A stretch of 64,000 bases of DNA from Paraburkholderia silviterrae (GCF_004353915.1 NZ_SMRP01000017.1:88514-152513), one strand, 5' to 3'. Positions 35,248 to 44,530 are shown, counted from the stretch's first letter. Notes: generated from the letters alone by a model not told the origin. Numbers and translations: made by a program.

Positions 35248-36372
35248 CTAAAAGGCGGTATGAATACCGACACGTGCTATTGCCTGGTTCGCACCATCCG
35301 ATGCACCTTGCGGATCGAGCACGCCATTGATCTGCGCGGCAGCGCCGCTGCTCGCGCGTTGCCAGACCCCACTCACGTACACCATCGTGCGTCTGGAGAG
35401 CCAGTACTGGACCGAAGCCGTGAACTGGTGCGCGTGGTTGTTGTCGAGCGTCGCGTTGCCCTTCATGTAGAGGTAGTCGGCGCCGACCAGGACCGGGCCG
35501 CCTGTGCGCCACACCACGCCCGCCTCGCCCATCCAAACGGCGCCGCCCGACGCGGAATTGCGTACGGTCGTGAAGAGCGCGTTCGCGGTAAGCGCGCCGA
35601 AGCCGTAGTGCGTGCCGATACCCCAATTGCGCACACTCGCCGCCTGCGCGCCGGGCTGCGCCCCGTATTTCACGTTGGTATAGGCGGCGTCGGCACCGGA
35701 CGGACCGCGCGTGTAATCGATGCCGAGACTCACCGTGTTGTTCGCGCCGAACGATCCCGGCACGCCGCCGAAGCCGTAAAGCGCGCCGGCGCGCAAGCCC
35801 CCGAACACCGGGCTCACGTACTTCACCGAGCTCGCCACGCGCTGGCTGCCTGCCAGCCGGTCCCAGTCGAACGCCCCGGTCGGATTGCCCGGCAGCGCGA
35901 GCTTCTGGAACGGTCCGTTGCGCATGTTGTAGAGGCCGCCCACGTCGCGCGCCGCGTCATCGCCCGTGAAGAACAGAAAATCGGGCATGAAGTCGTATTG
36001 GTTGCCAAGCGTGAGCGTGCCGAGACGCACATTGTCGAGCCCCACGTAAGCCGTCCGCCCGAACAGGCCGTTGCCGATTGTCGCGCCATTGGCCATCGAG
36101 AACTGGTCGAGCAGCTCGAACACAGCGTGGGTACCGCCGCCAAGGTCCTCACCGCCGCGCAGGCCGAAGAGGTTCGGCGTGTAGATGCCGTCGTCGAATT
36201 TCATGTTGCCGTGTCCGCCCTCGTTGCTCACGTAGCTCACGCCCGCATCCATCATGCCAAACAGTGTCACGCTGCTCTGCGCGTGCGCCGACGTTGCGCA
36301 CGCCGCCAATACGGCCCCGGTTGCTGCGCGACTCAGCGTGCACTTCGCGGCACGCATTTTCCGGTTCCCCAT
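35248..36372 (-). CDS. Gram-negative porin of the catabolic cluster (minus arm)
   Basis: A trimeric outer-membrane porin of 374 residues. The signal peptide ends ATSAHA (about residue 31). The mature chain opens QSSVTLFGMMDAGVSYVSN, carries the LFGLRGGEDLGGG segment and ends GIHTAF with the terminal phenylalanine. It is the last gene of the minus-strand arm, 100 bases after the dioxygenase gene. Porins at the edge of aromatic catabolic operons usually serve substrate uptake. The start at 36372 follows AGGGG; an ATG 15 bases inside is possible. Confidence 0.9.
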   Translation of the reverse strand: MGNRKMRAAKCTLSRAATGAVLAACATSAHAQSSVTLFGMMDAGVSYVSNEGGHGNMKFDDGIYTPNLFGLRGGEDLGGGTHAVFELLDQFSMANGATIGNGLFGRTAYVGLDNVRLGTLTLGNQYDFMPDFLFFTGDDAARDVGGLYNMRNGPFQKLALPGNPTGAFDWDRLAGSQRVASSVKYVSPVFGGLRAGALYGFGGVPGSFGANNTVSLGIDYTRGPSGADAAYTNVKYGAQPGAQAASVRNWGIGTHYGFGALTANALFTTVRNSASGGAVWMGEAGVVWRTGGPVLVGADYLYMKGNATLDNNHAHQFTASVQYWLSRRTMVYVSGVWQRASSGAAAQINGVLDPQGASDGANQAIARVGIHTAF

Positions 36373-36472
36373 CGACTGCCCCTGTTAATTTACGTACCTG
36401 ATCAATAACCGTGGAGCTTCGGCCCGACCTGCCGGACACAGGCGCCGTCAGGCGCCCGCTTCGCCCTGTCCA

Positions 36473-37408
36473 CTAGCGTTCGGTGTTCTCGAAGAAATAG
36501 TCGGGCACGTCCGGGCCCCACAGATATAACGAATCCTCGGGCGGATGGTTGCCGCGGGGCCATTCGGTCCCGGCCCCCACGTAGTCGATATCGGCCGAAT
36601 ATTCCCAGTACGATCCCCAGGGGTCGCGCACGTACTGAAAGTAGTTCGACCCGAGCACATGACGCCCGACACCCCAGCCCTGCTTGTATCCAGCGTGCGC
36701 CATCTGCATCTTGCCGAGCCCCACCTCGTCGACCGTGGGAACGTCCCACGCGCTGTGGTGCCAGCCCTTCGCGTCGCCCTGTGCAAACGCGACCAGATGA
36801 TGATCGCTGCCATGCCTTGCATGGAGGAACGCGACGATGCCCTCGGAGCCATCGGAAAGCCGCAGGCCGAGTGCGCGCTCGTAGAAGGCGACGGCACGCG
36901 ATACGTCCGGCGTGAACATCAGCACGTGCGAGAGACGCGTCGGGCAGGCCTGCCCCGCTTGCGCCCTGAAGCTCGCTCCACGCAGCCTCGGCAGTTTCGC
37001 TTCCTGGCGCACGGTGGGTTTGCAGCCGGGCGAGGTCTTTACGCCCGGCCTGACCTGAAGGAGATTGCCGTCCGGATCCTCGAACCAGAAACCGTCCGGG
37101 GACGCGAGCGCCGGCGCCGATGCCTGCCGCCCTCCCGCGCCCAAGATCTGTTCGCGCAACGGCTCGAAGTCGTCGGCGAAGCAGTTGAACGACAGCCATG
37201 CGAGCCGCTTGCGCGGGCCCTGTCGAACGCTGACCCAGACATGGGCGCTCGCCGAAGCACGCAGCAAAAGCTGCTCATCCTGTGCTTCGATAGCGAAGCC
37301 GAACGCGGACAGAAAGCGCCGCGCCTCGGCCAGGTCCGGCACCTCGAGTGCGAAGTGGTCGATGCTATGCACGCCAAACGCAGCGCGATCCGTTGTTGAC
37401 GATGCCAT
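36473..37408 (-). CDS. Extradiol ring-cleavage dioxygenase, VOC superfamily
   Basis: Predicted iron-dependent meta-cleavage dioxygenase of 311 residues made of two glyoxalase-like modules. Candidate metal ligands in the C-terminal half are His161 (RLSHVLMF), His217 or His218 (GWHHSAWDV) and Glu269 (SYWEYS), with spacing close to 2,3-dihydroxybiphenyl dioxygenase. It would open a catechol made by the adjacent flavin monooxygenase. The gene starts 12 bases after the monooxygenase stop, so they are cotranscribed. A non-dioxygenase VOC protein is less likely given the ligands and neighbours. Confidence 0.85.
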   Translation of the reverse strand: MASSTTDRAAFGVHSIDHFALEVPDLAEARRFLSAFGFAIEAQDEQLLLRASASAHVWVSVRQGPRKRLAWLSFNCFADDFEPLREQILGAGGRQASAPALASPDGFWFEDPDGNLLQVRPGVKTSPGCKPTVRQEAKLPRLRGASFRAQAGQACPTRLSHVLMFTPDVSRAVAFYERALGLRLSDGSEGIVAFLHARHGSDHHLVAFAQGDAKGWHHSAWDVPTVDEVGLGKMQMAHAGYKQGWGVGRHVLGSNYFQYVRDPWGSYWEYSADIDYVGAGTEWPRGNHPPEDSLYLWGPDVPDYFFENTER

Positions 37409-37420
37409 GAATACCCTCCC

Positions 37421-39220
37421 TCACACGCCGACCGTCGCGGCGGCGACATGGGCAGCGCCCTGCACGCTCTCACCGGGCGCCTTGCCGAGTATCTGCGAGA
37501 ACACGCGCCGCAGCTCGCCCACGGGATCGGCGGCCAGCGTCTCGGCACGCCATGCCACGAAGCGGTCGGGCCGAACCAGCAGGCAGCCATGATCCTCGAT
37601 CTCGCGCTGTCTCGCCCAGTCGCCATAGGCGTCGAATGTCCCGGTTCCATGCGCAATGGACACCGCGTTCACATCGACGCCGAACGCCTCGCCCATCTGC
37701 TTCGCCGCGTCGATCCACGCCTCGCCGCCGGCCCCGGTGAGCACCGTGAACGCGCCGTGCCCGACCAGATCGAGCGTCGAGACGAGCTCGCGCTCACGCT
37801 GTATCCACGCGTGCGGGATCGAGGCACCCGGCGTGGTCGTGGCGTGATAGTACAACTCCGGATCGCGGCTCGGCACGGGAAACGTCGCGCCGTCGCGTAC
37901 GATCGCCGGTGACGTATAGCGCTGCCCCAGCTCGACGCCATGGCAATTGAATTGATAGTTCTGCAAATCGATGGCAACGGCCAGCGCCTTGCGGCGCGCG
38001 CGGCCAGTTGCGCCATCGGACAGCAGCTCGTCGAGCGACTTCCATCCGTCCGCTGCGCTCTGCCCCTCGGCGAAACCGAGCGCTTGCGCGATCGGCCGCA
38101 TCTCGCCCACCGACTGGATGGCGCGCTTGACCACGCCCTCGGCAACCGGCTGGCGCTCGTCCGAATAGGTCTGCAGCAGCGCGGGCGAAGCCTGGCCCTT
38201 GACGATCATCGCCAACTTCCACGCGAGATTGAAGCCGTCCTGGACCGAGGTGTTCGAGCCGAGCCCGTTGGCCGGCGGGTGGCGGTGCGCCGCATCGCCC
38301 GCGATCGCGACGCGCCCCTTGACCATATTGCGCGCGTGCATGCGGTTGATCGTCCACTTCGAGACAGCCTTCACGCGAATAGGCACGTCCGGGTCGCCGA
38401 TGGTCGCGCGGGCGCGCGCGATCACGGCTTCTTCGCTCAGGTCGGGCTCGCCGTCCTTCGGGTTGTACATGAACAGCAGCACCCACTCGTTCCACGGCCG
38501 CACGCAAATCCAGGTGCCGCTACCCACCCAGTAATCGCTGCCGGGCTGGCACATCCAGTACAGCACGCCGGGCCGATGCGCGGTGTACTTCGTGAGGTCG
38601 GCCTCGAGCCAGCAATTGACCGCGCAACCGAGGCCCATCTCGCCGTCCAGCTCGAAGCCGAGCTGCTTGACGACGAGGCTCTGCGCGCCGTCCGCGCCCA
38701 CCGCGTAGTCGGACACGATCTCGAACTCCTCGCCCGTGAGCCGGTCGACCACGCGCGAGTACACAGCTTCGTCGGTCTGCCGGATCGACACCAGCTCCGT
38801 GTTGAACAGCATCTTCGCGCCATACTCACGCGCAGCCGTCAGGATGATGGGCTCGAGCAGATGCTGCGGCGCATTGCACATCTGCGAGGGACTCGCGGCC
38901 TCGTAATCGGACTTGCGCTTGATCCCCGTGCCCCATGTTTGAAGGCGTGCGAATTCCGTGCCGGCGAAGCTCGTTGCCCACACATTGTTGCTCATCAGCT
39001 CGTGCGGGGTCGCCAGCGCGCGCACGCGCTCCTCGATGCCGAGATCGCGAAACACCTCCACGGTGCGCTGATTCGTGATGTGCGCGCGCGGCGAATGCGC
39101 GGTGCCCGGATAGCGCGTGATGGCCAGCACCTCAACGCCGTATTTCGCCAGCAACGCGGCGGTCGTCAGCCCGGCGGGACCGGCCCCCACCACGAATACG
39201 GGTACGCGAATCTGTCTCAT
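37421..39220 (-). CDS. FAD-dependent aromatic monooxygenase (MhpA/TfdB-like)
   Basis: Flavin hydroxylase of 599 residues using NAD(P)H and O2 to hydroxylate a phenol. GAGPAG at 12-17 binds ADP of FAD, AVGADGAQSLV is the DG motif, and GRVAIAGDAAHRHPP with NGLGSNTSVQD is the second FAD motif. A C-terminal thioredoxin-like domain, typical of the phenol hydroxylase and TfdB group, makes up the last 170 residues. The start at 39220 is fixed by AGGAG; the open frame continues upstream, but that part is unrelated. It is the central enzyme of the minus-strand arm. Confidence 0.9.
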   Translation of the reverse strand: MRQIRVPVFVVGAGPAGLTTAALLAKYGVEVLAITRYPGTAHSPRAHITNQRTVEVFRDLGIEERVRALATPHELMSNNVWATSFAGTEFARLQTWGTGIKRKSDYEAASPSQMCNAPQHLLEPIILTAAREYGAKMLFNTELVSIRQTDEAVYSRVVDRLTGEEFEIVSDYAVGADGAQSLVVKQLGFELDGEMGLGCAVNCWLEADLTKYTAHRPGVLYWMCQPGSDYWVGSGTWICVRPWNEWVLLFMYNPKDGEPDLSEEAVIARARATIGDPDVPIRVKAVSKWTINRMHARNMVKGRVAIAGDAAHRHPPANGLGSNTSVQDGFNLAWKLAMIVKGQASPALLQTYSDERQPVAEGVVKRAIQSVGEMRPIAQALGFAEGQSAADGWKSLDELLSDGATGRARRKALAVAIDLQNYQFNCHGVELGQRYTSPAIVRDGATFPVPSRDPELYYHATTTPGASIPHAWIQRERELVSTLDLVGHGAFTVLTGAGGEAWIDAAKQMGEAFGVDVNAVSIAHGTGTFDAYGDWARQREIEDHGCLLVRPDRFVAWRAETLAADPVGELRRVFSQILGKAPGESVQGAAHVAAATVGV

Positions 39221-39327
39221 GTCTGCTCCTGTGTCCTCTGTTCTTTCTGGGCCGCTCGTGGCCGCCCGTGCGATCTGGTTCGATCTTTTGCGATCTGGTG
39301 CGATACCGTGCCGTTGCGCCCGCGCGC

Positions 39328-40179
39328 TCAGCGCTGCGGGGCTTCGTCCCGCACGACGTTGCGCAGCACGCCGAGACCTTCGATCTCGACCTCGCACACG
39401 TCGCCCGCGCGCATGATGAGCTTGGGCTCGCGGGCCCAGCCGATGCCGGCCGGCGTGCCGCTCACGATCACATCTCCGGCTTCGAGCGTGATCGCTTCGC
39501 TGATCACGGCAATCAGGGTGGCCACGTCGAACAGCATGTCGTCGGTGTTGGCCGACTGCACGACCTTGCCGTTCAGGCGCGTTTCCAGCTTGAGCCCCTT
39601 GCCGCCCGCCGGCACCTCGTCGGCGGTCACGAGCGACGGTCCGAACGCGCCCGTGCCGTCGAAGTTCTTGCCGACCGTCCATTGCGGCGCCTTGAACTGG
39701 TATTCGCGCACGGAGCCGTCGTTGAAAACCGAGTAGCCGGCCACGCAATCGAGCGCTTTCGACAGCGGAATGTGGCGGCCGCCGCGCTTTAGCACCACGG
39801 CCATCTCGCCTTCGAAGTCCAGCGAATCGGACACGAGCGGCCGGATCATCGGTGCGTCGTGCGCAATCAGGCTGGTATTGAAGCGTGGAAACAGGGTCGG
39901 ATATGAGGGCTGTTCGTACGGGCTTTCCTTCGTATGATCCGCGTAGTTCAGACCCACGCAAATGATTTTCCCGGGCCGCGTCAGGGGCGGCAGCAGCGTG
40001 ACGTCGCTCAGGTTGTACTGCGTGCCGGCCGGCCGCTGGGCATTTGCCCAGTCGACCAGATCCACGCCTTGCGCGAGCAACTGCTCCAGCGTCGCGTCGC
40101 CCAGCGACACGATCGCCGAGCCTTCGAGCAAGCCCAGCAGACGGGTCTTTCCATCGGGCGAAAAATTCACGTAATGCAT
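39328..40179 (-). CDS. Fumarylacetoacetate hydrolase family protein
   Basis: Metal-dependent C-C hydrolase or decarboxylase of 283 residues. VGLNYADH at 75-82 and the metal ligands Glu123 and Glu125 in DFEGEMAVV with Asp153 in FNDGSVRE are family hallmarks. It ends with SGTPAGIGWAREPKLIMRAG and DVCEVEIEGLG. Within this operon it should act on the ring-fission product of the dioxygenase, as FAH-type enzymes do in meta-cleavage routes. It is the first gene of the minus-strand arm; the operator region lies immediately upstream. Confidence 0.9.
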   Translation of the reverse strand: MHYVNFSPDGKTRLLGLLEGSAIVSLGDATLEQLLAQGVDLVDWANAQRPAGTQYNLSDVTLLPPLTRPGKIICVGLNYADHTKESPYEQPSYPTLFPRFNTSLIAHDAPMIRPLVSDSLDFEGEMAVVLKRGGRHIPLSKALDCVAGYSVFNDGSVREYQFKAPQWTVGKNFDGTGAFGPSLVTADEVPAGGKGLKLETRLNGKVVQSANTDDMLFDVATLIAVISEAITLEAGDVIVSGTPAGIGWAREPKLIMRAGDVCEVEIEGLGVLRNVVRDEAPQR

Positions 40180-40227
40180 GACGACTCCAGTTCAGGTGAG
40201 GGGCGACGACTAGCGCGCCGCCGTTGG

Positions 40228-40290
40228 ATACAAAAGTACAAAATATATATATTTTAGTCTTTGATCGTTAACCCTGAGTTCTGCATACAT
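40228..40290. promoter_or_regulatory. Control region between FAH hydrolase and gntR
   Basis: AT-rich island in a GC-rich setting. It contains ATACAAAAG followed by TACAAAAT as near-direct repeats (40228-40244) and TCTGCATACAT at 40280-40290. The same TCTGCATACAT occurs in front of the other arm at 41323. These are candidate GntR operators. Confidence 0.55.
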
Positions 40291-40333
40291 ACGTGTTTCT
40301 GAATATAATCAAGCCCACACGCAGGAGAACCTT

Positions 40334-41080
40334 GTGGACATCACGCTCGAGAACGCAGACACCGGCGCATCGCGCACCATGGCATCGGTGCTGGCGGACG
40401 CCATTCTTCAGGACATCGTCACGGGCGCGCTGCCGCCCGGGTCGAAGCTCAAGATCCGCGAGCTGGCGGACCGCTATCAGGCGGGCGTCATTCCGTTGCG
40501 CGAGGCCGTTTCGCGGCTCGCGATGAGCGGGTTCGTGGAGGCGGAGGACCAGCGCGGCTTCCGGGTCACGCAGGTTTCGCACGAAGATCTCGAAGATGTG
40601 ACTTCTGTGCGCCAGTGCATTGAATCCGAGGCGTTGCGCGATGCGATCGAGAGCGGGAATCTCGAATGGGAAGGCGCCGTGCTCTCGGCGTTCCATCAGG
40701 TGAACAGTCTGCCGACAGTGACAGGCGACCCGCCGCGCATGAACCCGGCGTGGGAGCGCGCTCACGACCATTTCCACACCACGCTGCTCGCGGGGTGCCG
40801 CTCGAAGTGGCTCAAGCATTTCGCGGCCACGCTGCGCACCCAGACGGCGCGCTACCGCCATATGTCGTTGCGCAGCGAGCACGCGGTGGAGCGCAACGTT
40901 GCCAAGGAGCACGAAGATATTGTGAAGGCCGTGCTCGCGCGCGACGCGGATCTCGCCTGCGCGCTGCTGAGCCAGCATTTCGCCGTCACGACCCAGCTGG
41001 TGCTCGAGCGCACGGCCGAACCCACCACTGCCCGGAAGAACACGGCGGCCACCGCCCGCAAGCGCCGCGCGGCATCCTGA
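40334..41080 (+). CDS. GntR family regulator (FCD/FadR type)
   Basis: A 248-residue repressor. The winged HTH covers about 15-80 (ASVLADAILQDIVTGALPPG and the LREAVSRLAMSGFVEAEDQR wing). An all-helical FCD effector domain follows, with the usual metal-binding histidines (HDHFHTTLL and the later HEDIVKA). A basic Ala/Arg/Lys tail ends the protein. The start is GTG at 40334 with CAGGAG upstream. It is divergent from the FAH-monooxygenase-dioxygenase-porin arm and codirectional with the KstD arm, so it most likely controls both. Confidence 0.88.
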   Translation: MDITLENADTGASRTMASVLADAILQDIVTGALPPGSKLKIRELADRYQAGVIPLREAVSRLAMSGFVEAEDQRGFRVTQVSHEDLEDVTSVRQCIESEALRDAIESGNLEWEGAVLSAFHQVNSLPTVTGDPPRMNPAWERAHDHFHTTLLAGCRSKWLKHFAATLRTQTARYRHMSLRSEHAVERNVAKEHEDIVKAVLARDADLACALLSQHFAVTTQLVLERTAEPTTARKNTAATARKRRAAS

Positions 41081-41231
41081 ATCCCCGCATGATCGGGCGC
41101 TACGGCGCCTGAAGCTGCCGTACCCTGCCCCGTGCCCCCGGCGCTCGCCGGCGGCCGCTCTTTGCGCACGTGCATCCATCGCGCCGGCATGTGCGCGTTC
41201 CCTCGCATCCTCTCTCATCGCCCCCGCTCGC

Positions 41232-41269
41232 CATCGCGACGCGCAAGGCTTCGCTTGCGCGTCGCGATG
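41232..41269 (+). terminator. Perfect 16-bp hairpin after gntR
   Basis: CATCGCGACGCGCAAG pairs without mismatch with CTTGCGCGTCGCGATG around GCTTCG. There is no T tract, but the stem is very stable. Confidence 0.65.
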
Positions 41270-41322
41270 CGCTGCACCCGCCCTGCGCCTGACATGACCT
41301 CTGTGCCGCCTCGATTCCGGCA

Positions 41323-41367
41323 TCTGCATACATCCCTATCACTTCAATAGTTTTTATCTTTTTGTAT
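41323..41367. promoter_or_regulatory. Candidate GntR operator and promoter for the KstD arm
   Basis: TCTGCATACAT at 41323-41333 repeats the box at 40280. CTTTTTGTAT at 41358-41367 is, on the other strand, ATACAAAAAG, close to the ATACAAAAG in front of the FAH gene. Both motifs thus occur in both control regions. Confidence 0.5.
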
Positions 41368-41456
41368 ATTTTTATTTCTAACGTATATTCATCGACAGAT
41401 CGGAGCCCGCCTTCGGGAGGCTCCATCGGACACCGAACAATATATGGAGGAAGACG

Positions 41457-43151
41457 ATGCATCACAGCTTGAAATGGGCCGGGCGTGAGACGGCCGCGCC
41501 CGCGACGCAGCCTGCCGCTTGCGACGGCGAATACGATGTGATCGTGGTAGGCGCGGGCGGTGGCGGCCTGCCTGCCGCGCTCTTTGCGCGCTGGCTCGGG
41601 AACTCGGTGGCGCTGGTGGAAAAAGCCGACGTCGTGGGCGGCACGGCGCGCAAGGCCGCGTTCTGGTACTGGGTGCCGAACAACCGGCCGATGCGCGAAG
41701 CCGGGCTCGTCGACGACAAGGACGACTGCCTGCGCTACATGGCGCGGCTCGCGCGCCCCGAACGCTACCAGCCCGATGCACCGCTGCTCGGCCTCGAGCC
41801 CTGGGAATACGAAGCCTTCGAAGCCATCTACGAAAGCGCCTCGCCGGCGGCGCAGGCGCTTCACGAGCGCGGCGCGCTGCGCTACCGGCATTGCGCCGAC
41901 GTCACCGACTACTGGGCCGAGATGCCGGAAAACAAGGCGCCGCGCGGCCGCGTGCTGCTGCCCGCGGATGCGTGCGAGTCGATGTCCGATGGCGGGAAGG
42001 TCGCGGTCGAATCGATGCAGGCCGCGGCGCTGCGCGACGGCGTGCAGATCATGACCGGCGTGCGCGTGCAGCGGGTCATGCGCAACGGCAAAGGCGAAGT
42101 CGCCGGCGTGCAAGCCACGCGTGCGAGCGGCGAGCGGCTCACGCTCGGTGCGCGCAAGGCCGTGATCTTTGCGACCGGCGGCTTCACGCACGATCTCGCG
42201 CTGCGGGCGAATTTCCTGCATGCGCCGTTCGTCGGAGGCTGCGCCGCGCGCAGCAACGAAGGCGACTTCGTGCGCATCGCCAGCGCGGCCGGAGCCCAGC
42301 TGCGCAACATGAACTACGCATGGATGTGCCCGGTCGCGCTCGAACGCGTGGCGGCTGGCGGCGACGATTTCACCGGCACCTTCTCGGTCGGCGGGGACTC
42401 GATGCTGTGGGTGAACAAGACCGGACAGCGCGTCGTCAACGAGAAGCTCGCCTACAACGAAATCGCCCAGACCTTCTTCGAATGGGACCCGCAGCGTGCC
42501 GAGTATCCGAACTTCGTCCAGCTCGCCATCTGGGATCAGCGCAGCCAGCAACATTGCGCCAGCACCGAGTATGGCCGGCTGATCCGTCCGTCGGCAGGCA
42601 ACGAAGCGTTCGAGCTGCGCGGCGAAACGCTCGACGAGCTAACCGACGCGATTCGCGAGCGCCTGGAGAAGTATGCACACCTGACCGGCAACGCCCGGCT
42701 CAGCGACGATTTCATCACGAATCTGCATGCGTCGATCGCGCGCTTCAATACGTTTGCGCGCGAAGGCAAGGACCATGATTTCCGGCGCGGCGAGCGTCTG
42801 GTCGAACGCATGTTCAACGGCCCGACCGGCGAGCCGCTCGAACACGGCAACCCGACCCTGTACCCGCTCTCCGACACCGGGCCCTACTACGCGGCGCTGG
42901 TTGCCGGCGGCACGCTGGACACGAAGGGAGGGCCGATGACCAATGCCAGCGCGCAGGTGCTGGACGATCTTGGCGTGCCGATTCCAGGCCTGTACGGCGT
43001 GGGCAACTGCGTCGCCTCCGCCTCCGCGCGCGCCTACTGGGCAGGCGGCGGCACGCTGGGGCCGATCATCGCGTTCGCGTGGCGCGCAGCCCATGCGGCG
43101 CACGACGAAGCCATCAAGCACGCCGCGCCTGCCGAAGCCGCCCTCGGCTGA
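41457..43151 (+). CDS. FAD-dependent dehydrogenase, 3-ketosteroid-delta1-dehydrogenase/fumarate reductase-like
   Basis: A 564-residue flavoprotein. YDVIVVGAGGGGLPAALFA at 26-44 is the FAD site, VGGTARKAAFWYWVPNN follows, and the C-terminal FAD contact is GLYGVGNCVASASARAYWAG with GGTLGPIIAFAWRAA. The pattern is that of the KstD branch, which removes hydrogens next to a ring ketone and can aromatise cyclohexenones. This fits a role in converting an alicyclic or terpenoid ketone to the phenol used by the other arm. The start at 41457 has TGGAGG upstream. It is the first gene of the plus-strand arm. Confidence 0.85.
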   Translation: MHHSLKWAGRETAAPATQPAACDGEYDVIVVGAGGGGLPAALFARWLGNSVALVEKADVVGGTARKAAFWYWVPNNRPMREAGLVDDKDDCLRYMARLARPERYQPDAPLLGLEPWEYEAFEAIYESASPAAQALHERGALRYRHCADVTDYWAEMPENKAPRGRVLLPADACESMSDGGKVAVESMQAAALRDGVQIMTGVRVQRVMRNGKGEVAGVQATRASGERLTLGARKAVIFATGGFTHDLALRANFLHAPFVGGCAARSNEGDFVRIASAAGAQLRNMNYAWMCPVALERVAAGGDDFTGTFSVGGDSMLWVNKTGQRVVNEKLAYNEIAQTFFEWDPQRAEYPNFVQLAIWDQRSQQHCASTEYGRLIRPSAGNEAFELRGETLDELTDAIRERLEKYAHLTGNARLSDDFITNLHASIARFNTFAREGKDHDFRRGERLVERMFNGPTGEPLEHGNPTLYPLSDTGPYYAALVAGGTLDTKGGPMTNASAQVLDDLGVPIPGLYGVGNCVASASARAYWAGGGTLGPIIAFAWRAAHAAHDEAIKHAAPAEAALG

Positions 43152-43242
43152 GCGCGCGCCCGCATCACGACATCTTCAAGCCGTTCCTATCACCCCGTCG
43201 CAGCGGCATTTGCCATCCGCTGCGCATTTCAAGGAGACACCC

Positions 43243-43692
43243 ATGCAAATCCAGTCGATGACCGATGAGCAACGCAAAGCCGTGGCACTCGAATACTTCA
43301 AGCGCATGGATCGCGGCGACGAGATCCTGAGCCTCTTTGACGAGCATGCCCAGGTCTATTTCCCGAAGTGGGGCATCGCCAGCGGCCGCAGCGAGATCGC
43401 CAGGCTGTTCGACGACCTGCTCGGCATTCTTGCCGAAATCGGCCATGACGTGACGTATGCCAATTTCATCCAGCAGGGCGATCTCGTGGTGGTCGAAGCG
43501 ACCTCGCACGGCCGGCTCAAGAGCGGCGAAACGTGGCGCGCGGGCACTTCCCACGCGGGACGCTGGTGCGATGTGTTCGAGATCCGCGACTTCAAGATCC
43601 AGCGCTGCCACATCTATCTCGACCCGGACTATGCCGGCGCCGACACGGCGCGCTACCCGTGGCTCGCGAAAGACAGCGCGCGACGCTACTGA
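43243..43692 (+). CDS. NTF2-like (SnoaL/ketosteroid isomerase fold) protein
   Basis: A 149-residue cone-fold protein. RKAVALEYFKRMDRGDEILS, LFDEHAQVYFPKWG and LDPDYAGADTARYPWL follow the NTF2/SnoaL pattern. Members act as isomerases, hydratases or dehydratases on ring ketones or as binding subunits. Next to a KstD-like dehydrogenase and an SDR, isomerisation of an enone double bond is a fair guess. The ATG at 43243 follows AAGGAG. It is the second gene of the operon. Confidence 0.82.
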   Translation: MQIQSMTDEQRKAVALEYFKRMDRGDEILSLFDEHAQVYFPKWGIASGRSEIARLFDDLLGILAEIGHDVTYANFIQQGDLVVVEATSHGRLKSGETWRAGTSHAGRWCDVFEIRDFKIQRCHIYLDPDYAGADTARYPWLAKDSARRY

Positions 43693-43753
43693 TGCGCGCG
43701 CGGGTCCGGTGTTTTCCCTTTACGCGAAACAACATGGAGCAAGGAGCACGATC

Positions 43754-44488
43754 ATGAATCGATTCGAAGGCAGGACCGTCGTCATTACTGGCGCTGCACG
43801 CGGCCAGGGGGCGGCCGAGGCGAAACGCTTTCATCGCGAAGGCGCAAACGTGGTATTGACCGATCTGCTCGTGGAAGACGGCGAGGCCCTCGCGCGCGAG
43901 CTTGGCGAACGCGCGGCCTTCGTCGAGCACGACGTCACCGACGAGGCGTCGTGGATACGCGTCTTCGAGCGCACCACGAGTCTGTTCGGGCAATGCGACG
44001 TGCTCGTCAACAATGCCGGCATCTACCGGCCGGCGGCGCTCGGCGATACGACGACGCAGCTGGCCGAGCAGCACTTTCGCGTCAACCAGCTCGGCACGCT
44101 GCTCGGCATGAAGCACGCGATCAAACCCCTGAGCGCGAGCGGACGGGGGGCGATCGTCAATATTTCGTCCGTTGCCGGGCTGCGCGGCTTCGCCAATGCC
44201 ATTTCATACGGCAGCACCAAATGGGCCGTACGCGGCATGACCAAGGTCGCGGCGGCCGAACTGGCGCCGCACGGCATCCGCGTGAACTCGGTTCATCCAG
44301 GCTTCATCGCCACCGAGATGCTCAAGGAGAACCCGGACGAAACGAACCGGATTGGCGCTGAAGCCGCACCGCTGAAGCGTCACGGCACGCCCGACGAGGT
44401 GGCCGCACTGGTGGCCTTCCTGTCGAGCGACGAGAGCGCGTTCATCACGGGGGCCGAGATCGCGATCGACGGCGGCTGGGCAATCTAG
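43754..44488 (+). CDS. Short-chain dehydrogenase/reductase
   Basis: Classical SDR of 244 residues. TGAARGQG at 12-19 binds the cofactor, NNAG is at 86-89, and the triad is Ser138 or Ser139, Tyr152 and Lys156 (YGSTK). Asp37 at the end of the second strand favours NAD. The closing segment HPGFIATEM and ITGAEIAIDGGWAI is standard. It likely oxidises a ring alcohol to the ketone that the KstD-like enzyme uses, like cyclohexanol or hydroxysteroid dehydrogenases. The start follows AAGGAG. A terminator hairpin follows the gene. Confidence 0.9.
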   Translation: MNRFEGRTVVITGAARGQGAAEAKRFHREGANVVLTDLLVEDGEALARELGERAAFVEHDVTDEASWIRVFERTTSLFGQCDVLVNNAGIYRPAALGDTTTQLAEQHFRVNQLGTLLGMKHAIKPLSASGRGAIVNISSVAGLRGFANAISYGSTKWAVRGMTKVAAAELAPHGIRVNSVHPGFIATEMLKENPDETNRIGAEAAPLKRHGTPDEVAALVAFLSSDESAFITGAEIAIDGGWAI

Positions 44489-44497
44489 ACGCTGCGT

Positions 44498-44530
44498 GCG
44501 GACACCTGCGCATCGCGCGCTGGTGTCCGC
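44498..44530 (+). terminator. Hairpin after the SDR gene
   Basis: GCGGACACC pairs with GGTGTCCGC, and GCGC/GCGC can pair inside the loop. It separates the catabolic trio from the second porin, which has its own AT-rich upstream region (44560-44600). Confidence 0.65.

Larger units (their letters stand above)
41081..41456. other. Intergenic region: gntR terminator and promoter of the plus-strand catabolic arm
   Basis: Contains the 16-bp stem hairpin at 41232-41269, the TCTGCATACAT box at 41323-41333, an AT-rich promoter stretch (41340-41395) and a small leader hairpin GGAGCC/GGCTCC at about 41401-41424. Confidence 0.6.

Noticed and set aside
37940..39736. A 598-codon plus-strand open frame across the monooxygenase and FAH genes
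   Set aside because: It crosses two well-supported minus-strand genes, lacks a ribosome site and has no recognisable protein content.
39221..39961. N-terminal extension of about 247 residues on the flavin monooxygenase
   Set aside because: The FAD motif begins at the ATG at 39220 behind a good ribosome site, and the upstream frame lies inside the FAH gene.
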